From Thereva unica (Eukaryota > Arthropoda > Insecta > Diptera > Therevidae): 64,000 nt of DNA. Under the pieces are notes generated by a model, which was not told the DNA's origin, searched no databases, and saw only the letters and a program-made list of their open reading frames with translations. Shown here in pieces: positions 21,546 to 32,979 of the stretch (position 1 is its first letter; the number at the start of each line of letters is the position of its first letter). The stretch covers positions 240,147,143 through 240,211,142 of the forward strand of contig OX465281.1 of NCBI GenBank assembly GCA_949987705.1. Direction: 5' to 3'. Made by a program: the position numbers and the translations under genes.

Positions 21546-24420
21546 GTCACGCCACATTGAGAAGGGTCCTTTTAAGGACAACTTCACTAGTTAGCAAGCT
21601 TAACACACTCCTATTGTTGTTAGTATTTATAAGCATGCGATTAACGGGTTCGAACATGCCATAATTGGTGTTAGAGGAATTAATGTGCAAGAGAGGTTCA
21701 CCTCTCAGGTTGTAGTTATTCACTCTAAATGACGCGCGGCTTCTTAAGAAACCAGAGTCCACCTTGTCATTCATCAGTCGATGAACGAATATAACGTCAG
21801 TGACCTCACGGCGCTTATGGAGAGAGCTTAAGTTGAGCAATGTAAGTCTGTTCTAATAAGGCGGAAGAGCAAGTGGGTCATCCCACGGGAGGTGGCTGAG
21901 TGCAAACCGGACGAACTTCCTTTGAACCGATTCGATTTTACTAACATGGGAGGAGTAGTAAGGAGACCATACCTGGGAAGCGTAGTCAAGCAAAGGCCTA
22001 ACCAAAGATACGTACAGGTGTTTAGTGATGAGGGGGTTGTTGAACTCTTTGGACCATCTTTTTATAAATCCCAGGACTGAATTGCCCTTGGAGGAGATAT
22101 AATTGATGTGGGTGGAGAAATCCAACTTACTTTCTAACCTAACCCCAAGATCGATTACAGATTCAGTACGGGAGACCTTGTTGTCAAGGAAAGTATAGTC
22201 ATAAGTTATAACACCACGTTTCCTACAAAAAGTCATGATCTCGCATTTACTAATATTAAGCACAAGGTTGTTGGAACACCAAGAATAGAAGGTGTTTAGA
22301 TCTGCTTGCAGAAGTTTGCAATCCTCTATACTCCTTATGTGGCGATACAGTTTGATGTCATCAGCGTAAATAAGGATTTTACAGTGCCTTAGCTGGGTAA
22401 CAATATCGTCAATTGATAAAATAAAAAGGAGAGGGCCAAGATGACTACCTTGCGGGACTCCAGAGGACGCTTCGATGTTCTTAGATTTGACTCCGCGGAA
22501 TAGAACCTGGTAGGTTCTATCGGCTAAGTACGACTGGAACCATACCACAAGGGCATGCGGAAAGCCTAATTTCTTTAGTTTAAGAACTATAATAGAGTGG
22601 GAGAGCTTGTCGAAAGCCTTACTAAAGTCTGTGTAGACACAGTCAGTTTGGCAGCCAGTGACAAAGCCTCTAATTGTGTGTGAAGAGAACTCCAGTAAAT
22701 TAGTGGTAGTGGAACGGGCTGCAAGAAAACCATGTTGGTTTGTTGAGATAAGCCTCTTGCAGATAGGGGCGATAGCAGAATAAATAATAGATTCGAAGAG
22801 TTTTGGTATAGACGATAACTTCGCAATTGGCCTATAATTAGATATTTCGTTTTTACAGCCTTTCTTATGGACAGGTATTACAAAAGAGTTCTTCCATAAG
22901 GTTGGGAAGCGCCCTTTATTTAGGGATTTTTGAAATAAACATAGAAGAGGAGACAGTAGGGCCCCTGCACAGGATTTTAGAACAGCAGGAGGAACTCCAT
23001 CAGGGCCGGACGAGAAATCCTGCGGAAGTTCATTTATATGTATGTTTCGATATATCTTCCCTGGTTATAGACAGGGGTAAGCTTTGAGCCGTTTGAATTG
23101 CATTGATATGTCGAAAATTGTCTTCATCTGGTTGGAAGACGGGGGACGAGAAAGATTTAAGGAAGAATGATGCAAATTTGTCACAAATCTCGGATGAATT
23201 AGAGCTAAGAGAGTTCTCGTATTGCATGGTGTAAGGGTAGTTATCAACTTTTTTCTTAGTGTTGATAAATTGAAAGAATGCCCTAGGATCATCATACACT
23301 TTACCTTCCATGTTCCTGAGGTACTCTTTATAGAGGGCTTCGGAGAGGGCATGAAATTGGTCATAGCAATTGAGAAATGCATGGAAACTCACAGTGTCTT
23401 TCTTCTTCAGATAGGTTTTCCAGAGTTTATTCTTCAAGTTTTTGGTACGTCTCAACTCATTGTTGGACTACGGGGGGGTTGATCTGGACGACTTTAACCG
23501 CTCAATAGGTACACAGGATGCGAAGGTTTCATACAGGACGGAGTAAAATCTTGCTACATCAACATCCAACTCATTAGACGAGAGCAACAAGTTGCAATCA
23601 ACCGAAGTGAGCTTGGTTGAGAGTTCTTCGAGGTTGGCTTTTTTAAAGTTGAAGGTAAAGGTTGACTCCTCTGGGATTAGCTTATTTTTAAAAGTAGAAC
23701 AATAGCTCAGTAGGAGAGGAGGGTGATACTTATCGACAGGCGATAAAACAATTGAGCTAGGCTCAACATTAATGTTGTCTGACTCGGAAAAGAATACAAG
23801 ATCTAACCGCCTTCCTAAAATATTATTCACACCGCTCATTTGGCACAAACCGCAAGAAAATAAGGAATCCAGAAAGCTGGATTCCCTAGAATTAAGGTTG
23901 TTTTCAGGAAGGTAGTTATCGTCATTATCGCAAGTTACCCATTTCACATTGGGTAAGTTAAAATCGCCTACGAGTAGGAGTTCATCTTTGGGATCCATCA
24001 TATCTAGGATATGATTTGTGCAAGAGATTAGAATATCGTAGAGGTTTTGACCTCTATCGTCAAGAGTGCTGAACATATCTGGTGGGATGTAACAGCAAAT
24101 TAAAAATAGGTTGTTCTGGACAAGGGAGACTTTAAGAGCGAGGATCTCAATGTCCAGAGAGTTTGAAAAATTAGGAAGCGTTATTAAGCAACAGTTGAGA
24201 AGGTTACTACAGGCAAGTAGTACACCACCTCCACGAGCCTCCGAGTCAATATATCTATCCCTCCGAAAAACTTGGAAGGAGGTATCGAAAAGTTCGGCAT
24301 TCAGAATTCCACTATGTAACCATGTTTCTGTAAAAGCGATTATATCGAAATCGCTGGCCGAAGTCGATAGAAACACATCTTGGGTTTTGGATCTGATTCC
24401 CCTCACGTTTTGGTAATAGA
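21545..24420 (-). pseudogene. CR1/Jockey-group retrotransposon ORF2 (endonuclease-RT), nearly intact
   Basis: About 950 codons in order. APE-type endonuclease: YYQNVRGIRSK, IIAFTETWL (catalytic Glu), EARGGGVLLA, LICCYIPPD, LLVGDFNLPNVKW (Asp/Asn pair), LDLVFFSE, VDKYHPPL (His). Linker: NNELRRTKNLKNKLWKTY. RT: GPDGVPPAVLKSC, NYRPIAKLSSIPKLFE, HGFLAARSTTTNL, YTDFSKAFDKLSHS (Asp), SSGVPQGSHLGPLLF, LIYADDIKLYR (catalytic pair), then VIDLGVRLESKLDF, YASQVWSPY and a ~100-residue C-terminus. Damage is light: an in-frame TAG at 23465-23467 just before NNEL, a one-base frameshift near 23.05 kb, and a TAG at 21853-21855 in LPPY*NRL. All catalytic residues are visible. It starts by overlapping the end of ORF1. 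This is the youngest large element in the window; clade (CR1 or near relative) is inferred. Confidence 0.85.
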
Positions 24421-24781
24421 GGGAAAGCGTCTTAAGTTTTTTGAAACCTGTAAAGTGTCAGAAATACGCTGTACACGCGTGCGGGGAATAAAACACTTTG
24501 AAAAGGCACCAGGAGGCCAGAACGTCGAGTCTAAAAGCTTTTCAGCGGTATTGGGCGGTGCAGTCAGGACGAAAGACGCAACCGGTTTGGAAACATTGCT
24601 GATCTTCCTGCAGGAAACTGTAGCAGGATTAATAGCTTTAGCCCTAAGGTATCCTTTAATTGCCTCGCACGTGGTTTCAGGGGAGAAACGCGAAATGAAA
24701 ATATTTCGCGGTCTGGGTACCGTGAGCTTCCCGTACCTAATCCAGTGTTGGTTGGTGGTTCTATTTGAGTTTTTTACCTAA
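24397..24781 (-). pseudogene. C-terminal part of ORF1 of the same element
   Basis: The minus strand encodes FISRFSPETTCEAIKGYL, SKPVASFVLTAP, AEKLLDSTFWPPGAF and a basic end (VSKNLRRFPSITKT). This is the C-terminal domain of the nucleic-acid-binding ORF1 protein found before EN-RT in CR1/Jockey-group elements. Its stop overlaps the first codons of ORF2 in another frame, the usual compact arrangement. Upstream of ~24781 the N-terminal PHD/zinc region is not found, so ORF1 is truncated. Confidence 0.7.
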
Positions 24782-24789
24782 TATAAATA

Positions 24790-26057
24790 AATAACCAAAT
24801 GCAAAAATTAAGCATAGTTGGTATAAAAAGAAACTCTAAATACGCGTCCTTGTCGCCAACACGTTCGCTAACCACATTTGTCACTTAAAATTCGCACTCG
24901 TTGAGTCTTTTGTTTCAATGAATGCAAAACTCTGCTATTCGAAAACAAAAGTTCTAAAGTAAAACAAACGCACTTTGTGCACCCACATGCACCATTTTAC
25001 GAACTGCACCTGAGTAAATCTCGTCGAATTACCATTTTCCTTGGGGAATTTTCACCCTTTTCTTGCACCAGCAACTTCGTTCGCAACACCCCCATTCTTC
25101 ACACGAAACCCCCGCTGCTGTTGCCAACTGAAAAACGTGACAACTACCGACAAAGTTTGCACACATCAACTACAATTTGCAGCTAGGATGTAATTTTATT
25201 TTGTTTAACAGCATCCTGTACACCCCCGAGACGCAGCGCTCAGCTCCCCGAAGCTAACCAACCCCCAAAAAGCAGTCAGCTTAATTTATGTGCAGCAGAA
25301 TCGGGTGCTTGCTAACGCCCTTACCAAATGTCAAACAAGAAGACGTTACCAGTGTACTTTAGGCACCAAATTAAGGAAAATGCAAACTTTCCCAGCACAC
25401 CAATGGCGCACAAAGGGCCGGGCCAGGGGCGTCGGGGGTGGGGGCGACTGTTGATTTTATCTTTTTATTTAATTTCAAACTTATTCTCGTACATTGATAG
25501 TCTTAGTGTCTCTACTTAATTTAAGTGAAGGCGAATTAAAGTTTCTCCCAGAAGCAGGCCCCGCCTTGGAAAAATGTGCATAAACTTTAGCAGATCCAAC
25601 ACTTCCCTTCGTTTGCGCCCAACATCCGGCTGGCAGCCCTTCAGCAGCAACAACAACAACAACAAAAACGGTAGTTGTAGAAAGTTTTTTAAGATTTTCT
25701 GCAGAAGCTCTTAGGAGCCTCGTAGAAGCGGAGTTTTGTGATTATTTTTCAAGTTAAGTTAATCTGGATAATCGCAATTAAGTTTTATCCCAGAAAATTT
25801 TGTTACGGAGCGCAATTTGAATTTCTCAAGTTGTTTTTGCTTTGAATAACTGTAATTTATATTATCCTTAAGCGAGTGAGCACCGCCTGGGAGAGCCCAA
25901 GTTTCCTTTAAAACATTTTCCTAAATTAGCAAAGAATTGCGTTCGTTAGTTGATGGATTTATTATTTAATGAGAAGCGGATTTTCAGACTTTGTATATTT
26001 TCTATTCATACGCTGACTGGCCATTTGGAATAGGACATCAATTTTGAAAACTTGAAG
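24790..26057. other. no recognisable gene
   Basis: The stretch beyond the 5' break of the CR1-like element shows no further ORF1 sequence I can support. A CAACAACAACAA run is present near 25650. Open frames are short and unrecognised. Confidence 0.5.
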
Positions 26058-26968
26058 GTCGAGCCGAATCTCACCCAATCTCACGTGGGGGAGAGAGGGC
26101 GAGGTCTTGGAAAATACCACGTTCCTCAAGTAACAGTGTAAAATTGCTAGAAAATTGGGTTAAATCAGGTAAAACATATTTTTCCACGAAAGACCCCCAT
26201 TTACTTACAGGCCGCCGGCAGGCAGTGGCCTTTGAGGCCAGGTCGGCAGGCACAGTCCGCAATACACAATACACAATACTCAGTCTGACTGAGTGATGAG
26301 GGTTTCAGGTATCCGGTTTATCATAGCAGGTTCTTAATTCAAGTGCAACAAAAATACATATTGGAGACTGGAAAAACGTTTAAAATACATGGACCACCGT
26401 GTTTGCTAACACAATCGGCACGTGATTATTAAGCCGGCTCTACACGATGCTATGAACGTCCTATAACGCAGGACGCTTGATGGTAGGACGCATCATATGG
26501 CTCGAGCTACGAGTGTCCAATGTGATGCGCCGAACGTTCATATTTGGACCCGTTCGGACTGTTGTTGATGCTGACTCAATCGTTGGAAGCCAACATTAGA
26601 TTCAAACGTTAATCGGATCGTGTAGCGTCGGCTTTAGCCAGTCAGAGAATCACGTCGAGCAGGTTTTTTAGTTTCAGTTTAGTTTCTGCAAGACTTTTGC
26701 TCATCACTAAGTGCCAAAAGTCTTGAAGTGGCGAACAAAAGGTTTGCTAACACAATCGTCACGCGGCGTGGCGCGGTGAAATTAAATATATATTCTCTCG
26801 CCGTCATCGCCTCGCGCCAATCTGTTTGTGCCTTAAAGGCGGCATCAAACTCCCGCCGTGAACACCCGCGAACAAGCGCGAAAGCGAGTGTAGATGGTTT
26901 TCGCTCCTACAATCGACAACTTAGTTCAACTAAAGTGTTCATAGCTTCGCTTAGGCTGGCCTGATAAG
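26058..26968 (-). repeat. repeat family E, copy A (split by insertion)
   Basis: On the minus strand both ends match the copies at 38.2, 42.5 and 45.4 kb: the start (CTTGTTCGCGGGTGTTCACG, a GGCACAAACAGATTGGCG block) at 26968-26740 and the end (AGTAACAGTGTAAAATTGC, GATTGGGTGAGATTCGGC) at 26300-26058. Between them lies unrelated sequence that includes the MITE at 26432-26633. A 20-bp direct repeat, TTTGCTAACACAATCGNCAC, occurs at 26402 and 26742 and brackets the inserted block. Confidence 0.7.
26432..26633. mobile_element. MITE, 202 bp, TSD TTA
   Basis: Starts AGCCGGCTCTACACGAT and ends ATCGTGTAGCGTCGGCT, 17-bp TIRs with two mismatches, flanked by TTA on each side (26429-26431 and 26634-26636). 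No ORF. The TTA duplication fits PIF/Harbinger (TWA). It sits inside the interruption of repeat E copy A. Confidence 0.75.
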
Positions 26969-27029
26969 TTTTTCTAAGCTCCAATGTAATGGTATCGACC
27001 CATAATTCCAAAGATCTGGAATGAGAGTT

Positions 27030-27950
27030 TCCTTTTTGGCTCGCAAGATAATATTTCATGACGTCGAATCTAAGCCCCCACAAGACAGCATATCTGCCGA
27101 CGTTCCACAGGAGCCAATTATATCGCCTGCTCTTTTCCTAATATTTAGAAACGATCTGTATCATTTCTCTCCAAATCCCCTTGGAACTTCGCCGATGACG
27201 CTACTCTACGATACTCTTACGCCTTCGACAATATAACGTGCCAGACCTTGTCTTTTAGATTGAGAGCTCACCTCTATCAAAAGTGACATTGAACTTATTC
27301 TTAATTGGGAACGCATGAACTGGGTTAAAGTAAATGCCTCCAAAACGACGTTCTAATAAAGGCTACATCTACCTTCATTCTGTCTGCCAAGGTGTAAACC
27401 AAACGCCTAACCAGATCTGCGATAGAACGACATTGGGATTTCTTAACAGATGTAATTTCCTCCCTCATCCAGCAACCCGGGCTATAGCCTTCGAGTCCTA
27501 CATTAGATCCTGCTTTGAAAACCGATCATTTATCTTCGCGGTCGGGGATGACACCTTTTGCGCCTCTATAGACCCATTGAACAACAGCAGAAATGTGGTA
27601 GTCTGGACATTATTTAGTCGCTACTACAATACAATGCAAGACTAGTCCACTCGGCTCTCGCCCATACCATACAATGCTTCTCTTCGCGCACATCACAGTC
27701 TAGAAGAATATTTATGAATAGAACAACTTCACGTGGAGCAATTTTCCGCTGTTGACATTTTCGAACTCGTACATCTGAACAGTTCAAACGCGTGGTACAT
27801 CGCCACATACTTCATCCTATAAAACCACTTAACCTCTCTCTGCTTTTCCGTTTTTCAAACCAAGCGAACTACTAAACATTGAACCATGACCTGAAGGACA
27901 TGACAGACTCATAAGTTGATTTCAGGCTTAGGTTTTCCACATAAATAAAT
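27030..27950 (+). pseudogene. degraded non-LTR RT relic (Jockey/CR1 group)
   Basis: Pieces in three frames: ISADVPQEPIISPALFLIFRNDLY (the PQGxxLSPxLF block, with Gly replaced by Glu), DIELILNWERMNWVKVNASKT (thumb), and a C-terminal FMNRTTSRGAIF...HRHILHP block resembling the NRTxRLWNSLP ending of these elements. The YADD block is degraded. The 3' limit is uncertain. Confidence 0.6.
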
Positions 27951-28261
27951 AAAGCTGGGTGAAGTCGAGGGCGGAAGGACTTTGCCGCTGCATGGTTTCG
28001 AATCGCAGACCTCTGGTATGGCAGCTGTACGCGTTCTTTATTTGGGAAGTCCGGCCAGTGAATGGGTTCCATAACCTCGTATGCATTGAAATCTTCATTA
28101 TCAAAAATGACGTGGGGTGTAATCAGCGCTGCCACCCTACTACAATTGTAGTACTTCTGCTACGATTTTTATGCTACAACTTTTTACTCCGTACTATTTG
28201 ATTTTAGTACATTTTTTATTCGATTTAATTCGGTGAATTAATCAACCTAGCCCTTATTTTC

Positions 28262-28440
28262 TCACGGTGATATATTACTAATATTATAAACGGGAAAGTT
28301 TGTATGGATGTTTGTTACTCTTTCACGAAAAACTACTGAATGGATTTTAAAGAGACTTTATAATAATATAGCTCATACATCAGAATAACATATAGGCTAT
28401 AATTTATAAAGCTATCTCGAATTCTTCGGGTAGCTGTAGT
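28262..28440. repeat. dispersed repeat fragment (ATTATAAACGGGAAAGTTTG type)
   Basis: The run from AATATTATAAACGGGAAAG through GGATGTTTGTTACTCTTTCA and ACTACTGAATGGATTTTAAA to CAGAATAACATATAGGCTAT is a phrase I recognise from interspersed repeats in many insect genomes. Its element class is not certain to me (RTE 3' tail or Helitron-like). Confidence 0.45.
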
Positions 28441-28696
28441 GTACTGATATCGCAAAATCCGAAACTTTTGTATGGGAGGTACTCTTCAAATTACTGCCCA
28501 AGAACTCGAATTCATTTTTTCTCCAAAAAAATACTATTCCCAAAATTTCAGATCGATCGGAAGTGATTGTCGTACAATTTTGTTGAAAAAACCAGATTTG
28601 ACGCGATTCTCTGAACTTAGATTAAAGTAACTTCGGCTGCATGTGCCTGATTTTAGTAATGTATGGCTTTAATAAAACATCTCGAAGCCAAAAAGA

Positions 28697-30347
28697 CAGT
28701 GCCGGCCCTAGCCCATGAACAAGGTAGAGCGAGATTGCCTCTCGTCGCCCTTTGGCAGCGCTTTGACAACATCACATAAATTGGACATCAGTTTATTTTC
28801 TGTGTATGTAGATTAAGAAATCTGTGATTTCGAAATAATTGTTATTTTTTAAGTTTTTGTCTGTCTATTTGTCCGGGCTAATCTTGGAAATGGCTAATCG
28901 TATAGCGACGGACCCATCTCGGAAGATTTAGTAGAATTGGGAATATTTTAGGCTACGTTTTCGCTCCTATCTGACTATCGGATCTGGCGATCGTATTCGA
29001 CTATCGACACAAACCGAAAACTTGATTCGATGGTCATAGGAAAATGAGTCGAAACTGTTTTTATCATTCCAATTATGGACCTCAAAGCTCGGCAGCCGCT
29101 AATCGGATTTTAAAGCAACTATTCCGATAGCTTAGGCTAATTTTGCACTCTGAATGGACTAGTGGGTCAGACCGAAAACTTGAACCAAATAATCGAAGGA
29201 GAGCCTGATAGAGTGTAAACTTTTTTTTATCATTCTAATTGTAGGCCTCAAAGAGTTCTACCTAAATATCTAAGTTTACCTAAGTGAATCGTGTTCGTAC
29301 TATAGACAACCCTTTTCTTTTTGGTCAGCTTTTCGTGGATAGCGTTAGCATATACGATCAATATTTACTTAGACAAATAGAGGACTTCAATATGATTGAG
29401 AAAAAAAATGTTCAGTCTCTCAAGAATATATTTTTTCCGATTAGATTTTCGAAATACAGACCCGCCTCCATTTTTTGAGGGCCTCCGCTCAGGCTAGGAA
29501 GAATTTTTATTGGTTCTAATAGGTACGTTGTCTTTCTATCTGTTTGTAGGAGTTAATCTCTTAACCGGCTGATCTTGGTTTGATGGGTTTTTGACGGGTT
29601 ATGTTATTTTAGACTTATTTTAGGCTCCCTTTTCACTCAGTTAAACAGCTATTTTATTGATAGAGACGGTCAAGCCGTTAGGGGTTGTGTATAGCTTAAT
29701 ACTAAAGGATTGCGTATTGATTGTGTAGTAGACAGAAATAATCGAACACTGCTGCCACTGCAAGATATTGTTCTTTCAATAGACGGGAATACTGTTGATC
29801 GATGGGTCAGAGATTATATCGAAAAACACAATAAACCTAAGTTAAACAAATGAACAAAAAGATCTCTACCAACGCATCATCAACTGTATCAATACGGGTG
29901 TAAATAGGTTTATAATTTTTAGGCGCCCCCAGAATAATTTGTTCTCCCCAAGAATCCCCCCTTAATGGACTAGCTTTTAAATCTGAAACACCCTATATTT
30001 TAGGGGTCAAATCAGTGTAAGTAGTGTCGCCACGATAAAAACATAACACATATTTTTGCAAAATTATTTACCTTTGGCAAAATGGGAAAATCTTATGTGC
30101 GAAGTTCATATAGCCGCCAAATTTTCCCGGCACTGCAAAATCGACGAGGATGACATTATGAGCGAAAGCTAGTCTTAAATAAATAAACATAACCAAATTT
30201 GTCAAAATCTACCTTTTACTGCAAAAGGCGCCGTCAAAATTTTATTTTTCGCTCGAAATTGTTTTTCACGTTTATTTTGGGCGCCCCTTGCCTCTTGGCG
30301 CCTCGAGCGACCGTTCCACTCGCTCTACCCTTGGGCCGTCGTCGCTG
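28697..30347. mobile_element. hAT-type non-autonomous transposon, 8-bp TSD
   Basis: Starts CAGTGCCGGCCCTAG, the classic hAT-like terminus, and ends with GGGCCGTCGTCGCTG, an imperfect inverted complement; a GGTAGAGCGAG block follows the left end and is inverted before the right one. It is flanked by perfect 8-bp duplications CAAAAAGA (28689-28696 and 30348-30355), diagnostic of hAT transposition. No transposase is seen in 1.65 kb. The interior carries repeats of the form GGACCTCAAAG and CGACTATCGGATC, and is partly duplicated antisense at 53.7-54.3 kb. Confidence 0.85.
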
Positions 30348-31371
30348 CAAAAAGACGACAAATTCATAGCATCTGACTACGGCAAGAGTGGCAATGAAAC
30401 CGCTGAATTGTGATTGGGGATATAAATGGGCGAGTGGTTTTTCTTTTGGAAAGTAGTTTCGTGGCGGGATTCGAGACTCTCACTGCCCATTGATTTTAAG
30501 ATTCCCAATTGTTTTGGCGCACGCCATACTATTGGCTTATGAATGCAGCGAGGCGCATCGGATTCCACCTAGTAAATTATATATGCGTATAAACAGAAGA
30601 AAAGTGTAACTTAATAAGCATTTATATCGTGGTGTATATTTTAGTTTGAGGTTTATGGCAAGCCTATCAGTCAGCTCTATTTAATTCGAATTTCAGATCA
30701 ATTTCAACTCAATTTAATTCGAGGATCGTCATAGTTTTGTATATACGAATATTGAAATTGAATAAGTGTAGAAATTCATGAGTTTAGCAGGGGAGAACTG
30801 CCGTACCTATACTTTTTAAATTGAACTAAATTTTTCCCTTATTTCTGCAAATTACACATATTTTAAGTCTCTTTTGTATACAGTAGAGTCATTTGGGGTA
30901 ACTGTGCGCAGTCCTTGTATCTCTCAAACGGAGAGGGGGGAGGAGTTGTTTCATTGGGTCGAATGGTGGCGCTCGAGTGCCCAACTAATAGCGACCTCTT
31001 ACAGTAGCGTGCGGTTGAGTGATCCTTTTTTTGTCATCAAAAATAGTACTTGGTGCTTAAATCCGTAGTTTTTTGTTCACTGGAAAACAGTGTAGCAGTG
31101 TAATTATTAATTCCACGAAGGTGAGTTGTTTTTTCTTTGAATAATAACATATTTACGCTACGTTTAGAAAAAAAAAACTCTGAGGTTATATTTGTTTACA
31201 ATTTATTTTATGAGTATCCATTTGCGATTTAGTGTTCTGGGGTAAGTGTGCGCGGGTAAGTGTGCGCATGCGCATACTTGCCCCTTGGTGTAATTTCCGT
31301 TCGTACGTTGTTTTATAGAGTAGAAGGATTTACTATACTTTACTTATTTTATTTTTCAGCGTCTAATCAAC

Positions 31372-32170
31372 ATGCCGCGAAATTACATAAGAAAAATACC
31401 TGAACGTACACCGGTCACTGACGAGCAACTCTCCAAAGCACTCATTGATCGTGGAAAGAGCAAAAGAAGTGCTGCAAGTTCCATTGGTGTTAGTGAGTCG
31501 TGCCTGCGAAAACGACTAAAACTTAATAAAGCTGCGTCGTCAATGGGTCGGTTCAACATTCAATACTGAGCAAGAATCAGAGTTTGTAATTCATTGCAAA
31601 CAAATGGATGACAGAGGCCGTGTTCGTAAATGCAAGGTTTGTTTGCTTACATGCAGGCAACCTTGCAATCGCTTGCTAGTCAGATTAGTCATTTGCGAAT
31701 TATTCATGGTTGCTTAAATGAACGCATTTCACCATTTTTAAAAAGCTACTGTCAGCCCACTTGAATTTATTTGACAGTTCGTTTTTTTTCTTCGCGAATC
31801 CAAACTAGCAAGTACTTTGAAATACGTGCATGGGTTGCTATCATTTGCAAATGTACTTGCATTTCAGAACGCTGGGCTTTTTTCAGTTGCAATACTGAAC
31901 GATATGTTACATGCAAAATTTGAGCAACTTGCATTTACGAACACGGCCAGATATTTTGGTCTAACCATTAATGATTTAAGACGTTTAGCCTTTGCATATG
32001 CCTGATGCTAATAATATCGATCATCGATTTGATAAAACATGCAAAATGGCGGGTAGTGACTGGGTGGAAGGTTTTTTGAAACGCCATCCTCATTATGCGT
32101 ACACTTACCCCATGGGCGTGCGCACAGTTACTCGCATTGTGGGTCAAGTGAGCGCATTTCGATTTTATGT
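31372..32170 (+). pseudogene. pogo-like transposase N-terminal DNA-binding region, split
   Basis: The first frame (31372-31566) reads MPRNYIRKIPERTP, SKALIDRGKSKRSAASSIGV and SCLRKRLKL, a psq/CENP-B-type helix-turn-helix with the MPRNY start common in pogo/Tigger relatives. A +1 shift near 31550 leads to TEQESEFVIHCKQMDDR, which is cut at 31615 by a 333-bp MITE. After the MITE the protein resumes YFGLTINDLRRLAFAYA and, after another shift, MAGSDWVEGFLKRHP, the second (CENP-B type) helical domain. The sequence then runs into the element's right subterminal repeats, so the DDE nuclease domain has been deleted. Family call is from motif recognition. Confidence 0.75.
31616..31948. mobile_element. 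MITE, 333 bp, inside pogo transposase, TSD AGA
   Basis: Starts GGCCGTGTTCGTAAATGCAA and ends with its inverted complement (TTGCATTTACGAACACGGCC), ~20-bp TIRs. AGA flanks both sides (613-615 and 949-951 of 31 kb). One AGA serves as the Arg codon joining MDD-R-YFGL, so the pre-insertion reading frame is directly visible. The interior is rich in TTGCAAATG/CATTTGCAA and can fold on itself. Class uncertain; AGA is not a TWA target. Confidence 0.8.
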
Positions 32171-32979
32171 AATTAAAAGCTCACAGAAAAAAAACTATTA
32201 ATATACCTATTCTTTTTTTTAATTTAAATATAGAGGCTATTATATGGTTAATCTCAGGGCAAGTTTTTATAGTTCCAGTTCTTTTACTTTTTGTGTAGTG
32301 AACCATTATTTATCAAAGTGCGCACACTTGACCCGAATGACTCTATCATATTACTGGATACATACATACATATACATTTAGGATCTACTACTATTTTAAT
32401 TGATTTAGTACATATTTTTCGTTGGATTAATACGTTTTAAACTTGTTTGGGTGGCAGCGCTGGGTGTAATCTTTTATGACCAAAATCGCGATGCTTTTGT
32501 TACGACAAAATAAATTACCAAGTTTGTCTACGTTTCTTCCTTGATTAGGAACCTCCAGCCAAGTCTATTAAGAGCAGTCTTCTGACCTTTTCGTATTTCC
32601 TGTCTTCTTCAAAATTAAAAAATTAAGGTTAACAGTTACGAAAAAATGAGATAATTTGTCCTCTTTGTCAAAGTGCACGTTAAAAACTGCTCTCAAGCAC
32701 CCAGAAATACCTCCGCTGCAACTTCCAGCTGCACTCTTTGAGCAGGGCCCAACTATTTCAAGGAAGCACCATTTAAAAAAAAATTACTCCAGTGTTTTTT
32801 GCCCATTACAAAAAGTTGCTCATTCCAGATAAAAGCCGACATTCCAGGAATTTTTATCATAATTTTTTATCTCCCTCCCTCTGCACCCTCTGTTGAGGGT
32901 GCGAAACACTTGAGCCACTCTCTCTTGGGATTCCCCGAACTTTGTCTTTATAGTTAAAAGTACTTTATCTTTGCTGCAG

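Larger units (their letters stand above)
30886..32343 (+). mobile_element. pogo-like DNA transposon, internally deleted, TA-flanked
   Basis: The left end starts GAGTCATTTGGGGTAACTGT. The right end is its imperfect inverted complement (ACACTTGACCCGAATGACTC). TA lies on both sides (30884-30885 and 32344-32345), as expected for the Tc1/mariner/pogo superfamily. A GGGTAAGTGTGCGC motif recurs subterminally at ~31237-31270 and, inverted or diverged, at ~32100-32150 and 32318-32335: probable transposase-binding sites. The transposase N-terminus is present but the catalytic DDE region is missing, so it would depend on a helper. A MITE is nested within. Confidence 0.8.
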
